Shown: piece after piece, positions 63,195 to 64,000 of the stretch
Position numbering within the stretch: position 1 is the first letter of the stretch
Layout: every line of letters starts with the position of its first letter
DNA from: Fictibacillus aquaticus
Lineage (GTDB): Bacteria; Bacillota; Bacilli; Bacillales; Fictibacillaceae
Assembly: GCF_002245695.1 (NCBI RefSeq)
Contig: NZ_NOII01000001.1
Coordinates: 372,001-436,000, forward strand
DNA length: 64,000 nucleotides
Direction: 5' to 3'
Notes under the pieces: generated by a model
What the model was told of the DNA's origin: nothing
Databases searched by the model: none
What the model saw: the letters and a program-made list of their open reading frames with translations, nothing else
Made by a program: the position numbers and the translations under genes

Positions 63195-63410
63195 TTATTT
63201 CATCTGCTTGTTCATAGCCTGCATCATCTGATTGATTTTCTTCTGGGATGGTTTCTGACCCATTTGCATCATCATTACGCGAAGCATATTTTCATTAATA
63301 GGCGGGTTCTTTTGCAAGTAGCTCATCATGTATTTGCGGGCAACGAAAAAGCCGATCGCGATCCCTGCAATCAAAGAAAGAACACCCACAAGGATGTAAT
63401 ACCAGTTCAT
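63195..63410 (-). CDS. yneF: YneF-family small membrane protein (UPF0154)
   Basis: A 71-residue protein with one N-terminal membrane span (about 4-24) and a Met/Gln-rich helical tail ([22 protein letters not shown]), the YneF/UPF0154 signature. Function unknown. ATG with AGGAGGA. Same place downstream of sirA as in B. subtilis. Confidence 0.92.
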   Translation of the reverse strand: MNWYYILVGVLSLIAGIAIGFFVARKYMMSYLQKNPPINENMLRVMMMQMGQKPSQKKINQMMQAMNKQMK

Positions 63411-63488
63411 TCAATACTTCCTCCTTCATGTTGTCTAGCACTAGTTTACTATAAATCATAGTGCTGGTACAAGATGGAGACAAAATAT

Positions 63489-63932
63489 TTACGTTCCATA
63501 AAACGTGTTAAGTTTTACTGGAAACAGCCACCCGTACTTTTTAGAGTCGTAATCCATTGCCAAGAAACGAGTCTCAAACTTCCTGAGCACTTCAAACATA
63601 GCCGTTTCCGCATCATAACTTCCGGTGCTTGTAAGAATAAGATAATCCGGAGTGAGATAAAGCTGCACTTCGCTTTTTGAAAGACAGATCGTAAACACAC
63701 CGCTTGCGCTGTCAAAAGCGGCTCCCGGGACCCGCTGCTCGGAAAGATAAACTTTCAATTCTTCAGTGCTGACTGGAACTGTGATATATGAGATCTGTTT
63801 TTGAAGCATGTTTCTTACTTCCATGCTCCTGCTCTTTCTTTCTTCAAGAAACAGGGAAAATATTTTTGACTCTTTGCCATAAAATTCATGTGCGACATCT
63901 TCACGAATTTTATAAAGATAATATTCCCTCAT
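63489..63932 (-). CDS. sirA: Sporulation inhibitor of replication SirA
   Basis: A 147-residue soluble protein. The N-terminal YYLYKIREDVAHEFYGKE and the C-terminal FEVLRKFETRFLAMDYDSKKYGWLFPVK match SirA (YneE), which binds DnaA domain I at the onset of sporulation and blocks new replication rounds. ATG with GGAGG. In B. subtilis it is controlled by Spo0A; a 0A box is not visible within the 30 bp left in the window. Confidence 0.9.
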   Translation of the reverse strand: MREYYLYKIREDVAHEFYGKESKIFSLFLEERKSRSMEVRNMLQKQISYITVPVSTEELKVYLSEQRVPGAAFDSASGVFTICLSKSEVQLYLTPDYLILTSTGSYDAETAMFEVLRKFETRFLAMDYDSKKYGWLFPVKLNTFYGT

Positions 63933-64000
63933 GGCTCTTAGCCTCCTGCCCCTTTTCCTTCAGTATAACGAATGAAGCAGGAAGTGCTTGTCTAACAGCG

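Overview
The window reads as the chromosome of an aerobic, spore-forming, Gram-positive rod of the Bacillaceae (Bacillus/Fictibacillus-like; genus not provable from sequence alone). Reasons: AGGAGG-type ribosome sites with many TTG/GTG starts, genes for the minor small acid-soluble spore proteins SspN, SspO, SspP and Tlp, the sporulation replication inhibitor SirA, a two-GTPase bacterial dynamin, CshA, CvfB, and long runs of Bacillus subtilis-like gene order (the ypcP/ypbS/dynA neighbourhood and the sirA-yneF-ccdA-ccdC-yneK-sspP-sspO-citB-sspN-tlp-yneP-yneQ-yneR neighbourhood). No phage, transposase or CRISPR array is visible.

Layout. 0-10 kb: amino-acid permease, CvfB, YycC, formate-THF ligase, a 2Fe-2S ferredoxin, YpgQ, two RNase H-like proteins facing opposite ways, a DMT exporter, the 5'-3' exonuclease YpcP and, upstream of it, a 6S-type RNA. 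10-20 kb: an anchored protein of unknown function, then the beta-lysine (yodP/kamA/yodQRST-type) cluster: acetyltransferase, sigma-54 activator, KamA, YokU, aminotransferase, CoA-transferase pair and an M20 deacylase, with a textbook -24/-12 promoter and activator sites. 20-40 kb: housekeeping and transport genes (zwf, patA, dynA, cshA, psd, MFS and NhaC carriers). 40-46.5 kb: the tlp/sspN/acnA/sspO/sspP block with a small Fur-linked gene.

46.5-55.3 kb is a selenium island: selA, a short SelW-like selenoprotein with an in-frame UGA (CMMU) that ordinary ORF calling misses, selD (itself with a UGA at its catalytic position), and a tightly packed operon selB - glycosyltransferase - phosphonate-type ABC transporter (binding protein, permease, ATPase), with a tRNA-Sec gene divergent from selB. 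The glycosyltransferase has features I associate with SenB selenosugar synthases, and the transporter is a candidate selenium-compound importer. The island sits between sspP and yneK, which are near neighbours in B. subtilis. A second selenium gene, selU (tRNA 2-selenouridine synthase), lies at 62-63 kb.

55-64 kb: yneK, ccdC, an orphan mrpB-like gene, ccdA, then a heterodimeric ABC exporter bracketed by two direct copies of a GC-rich Bacillaceae intergenic repeat, then selU, yneF and sirA.

How the selenium genes fit: SelD makes selenophosphate; SelA and SelB with tRNA-Sec use it to insert Sec into the SelW-like protein and into SelD itself; SelU uses it for wobble-uridine modification; and the glycosyltransferase may use it for a selenosugar. 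The ABC importer may supply selenium. The last two roles are inference.
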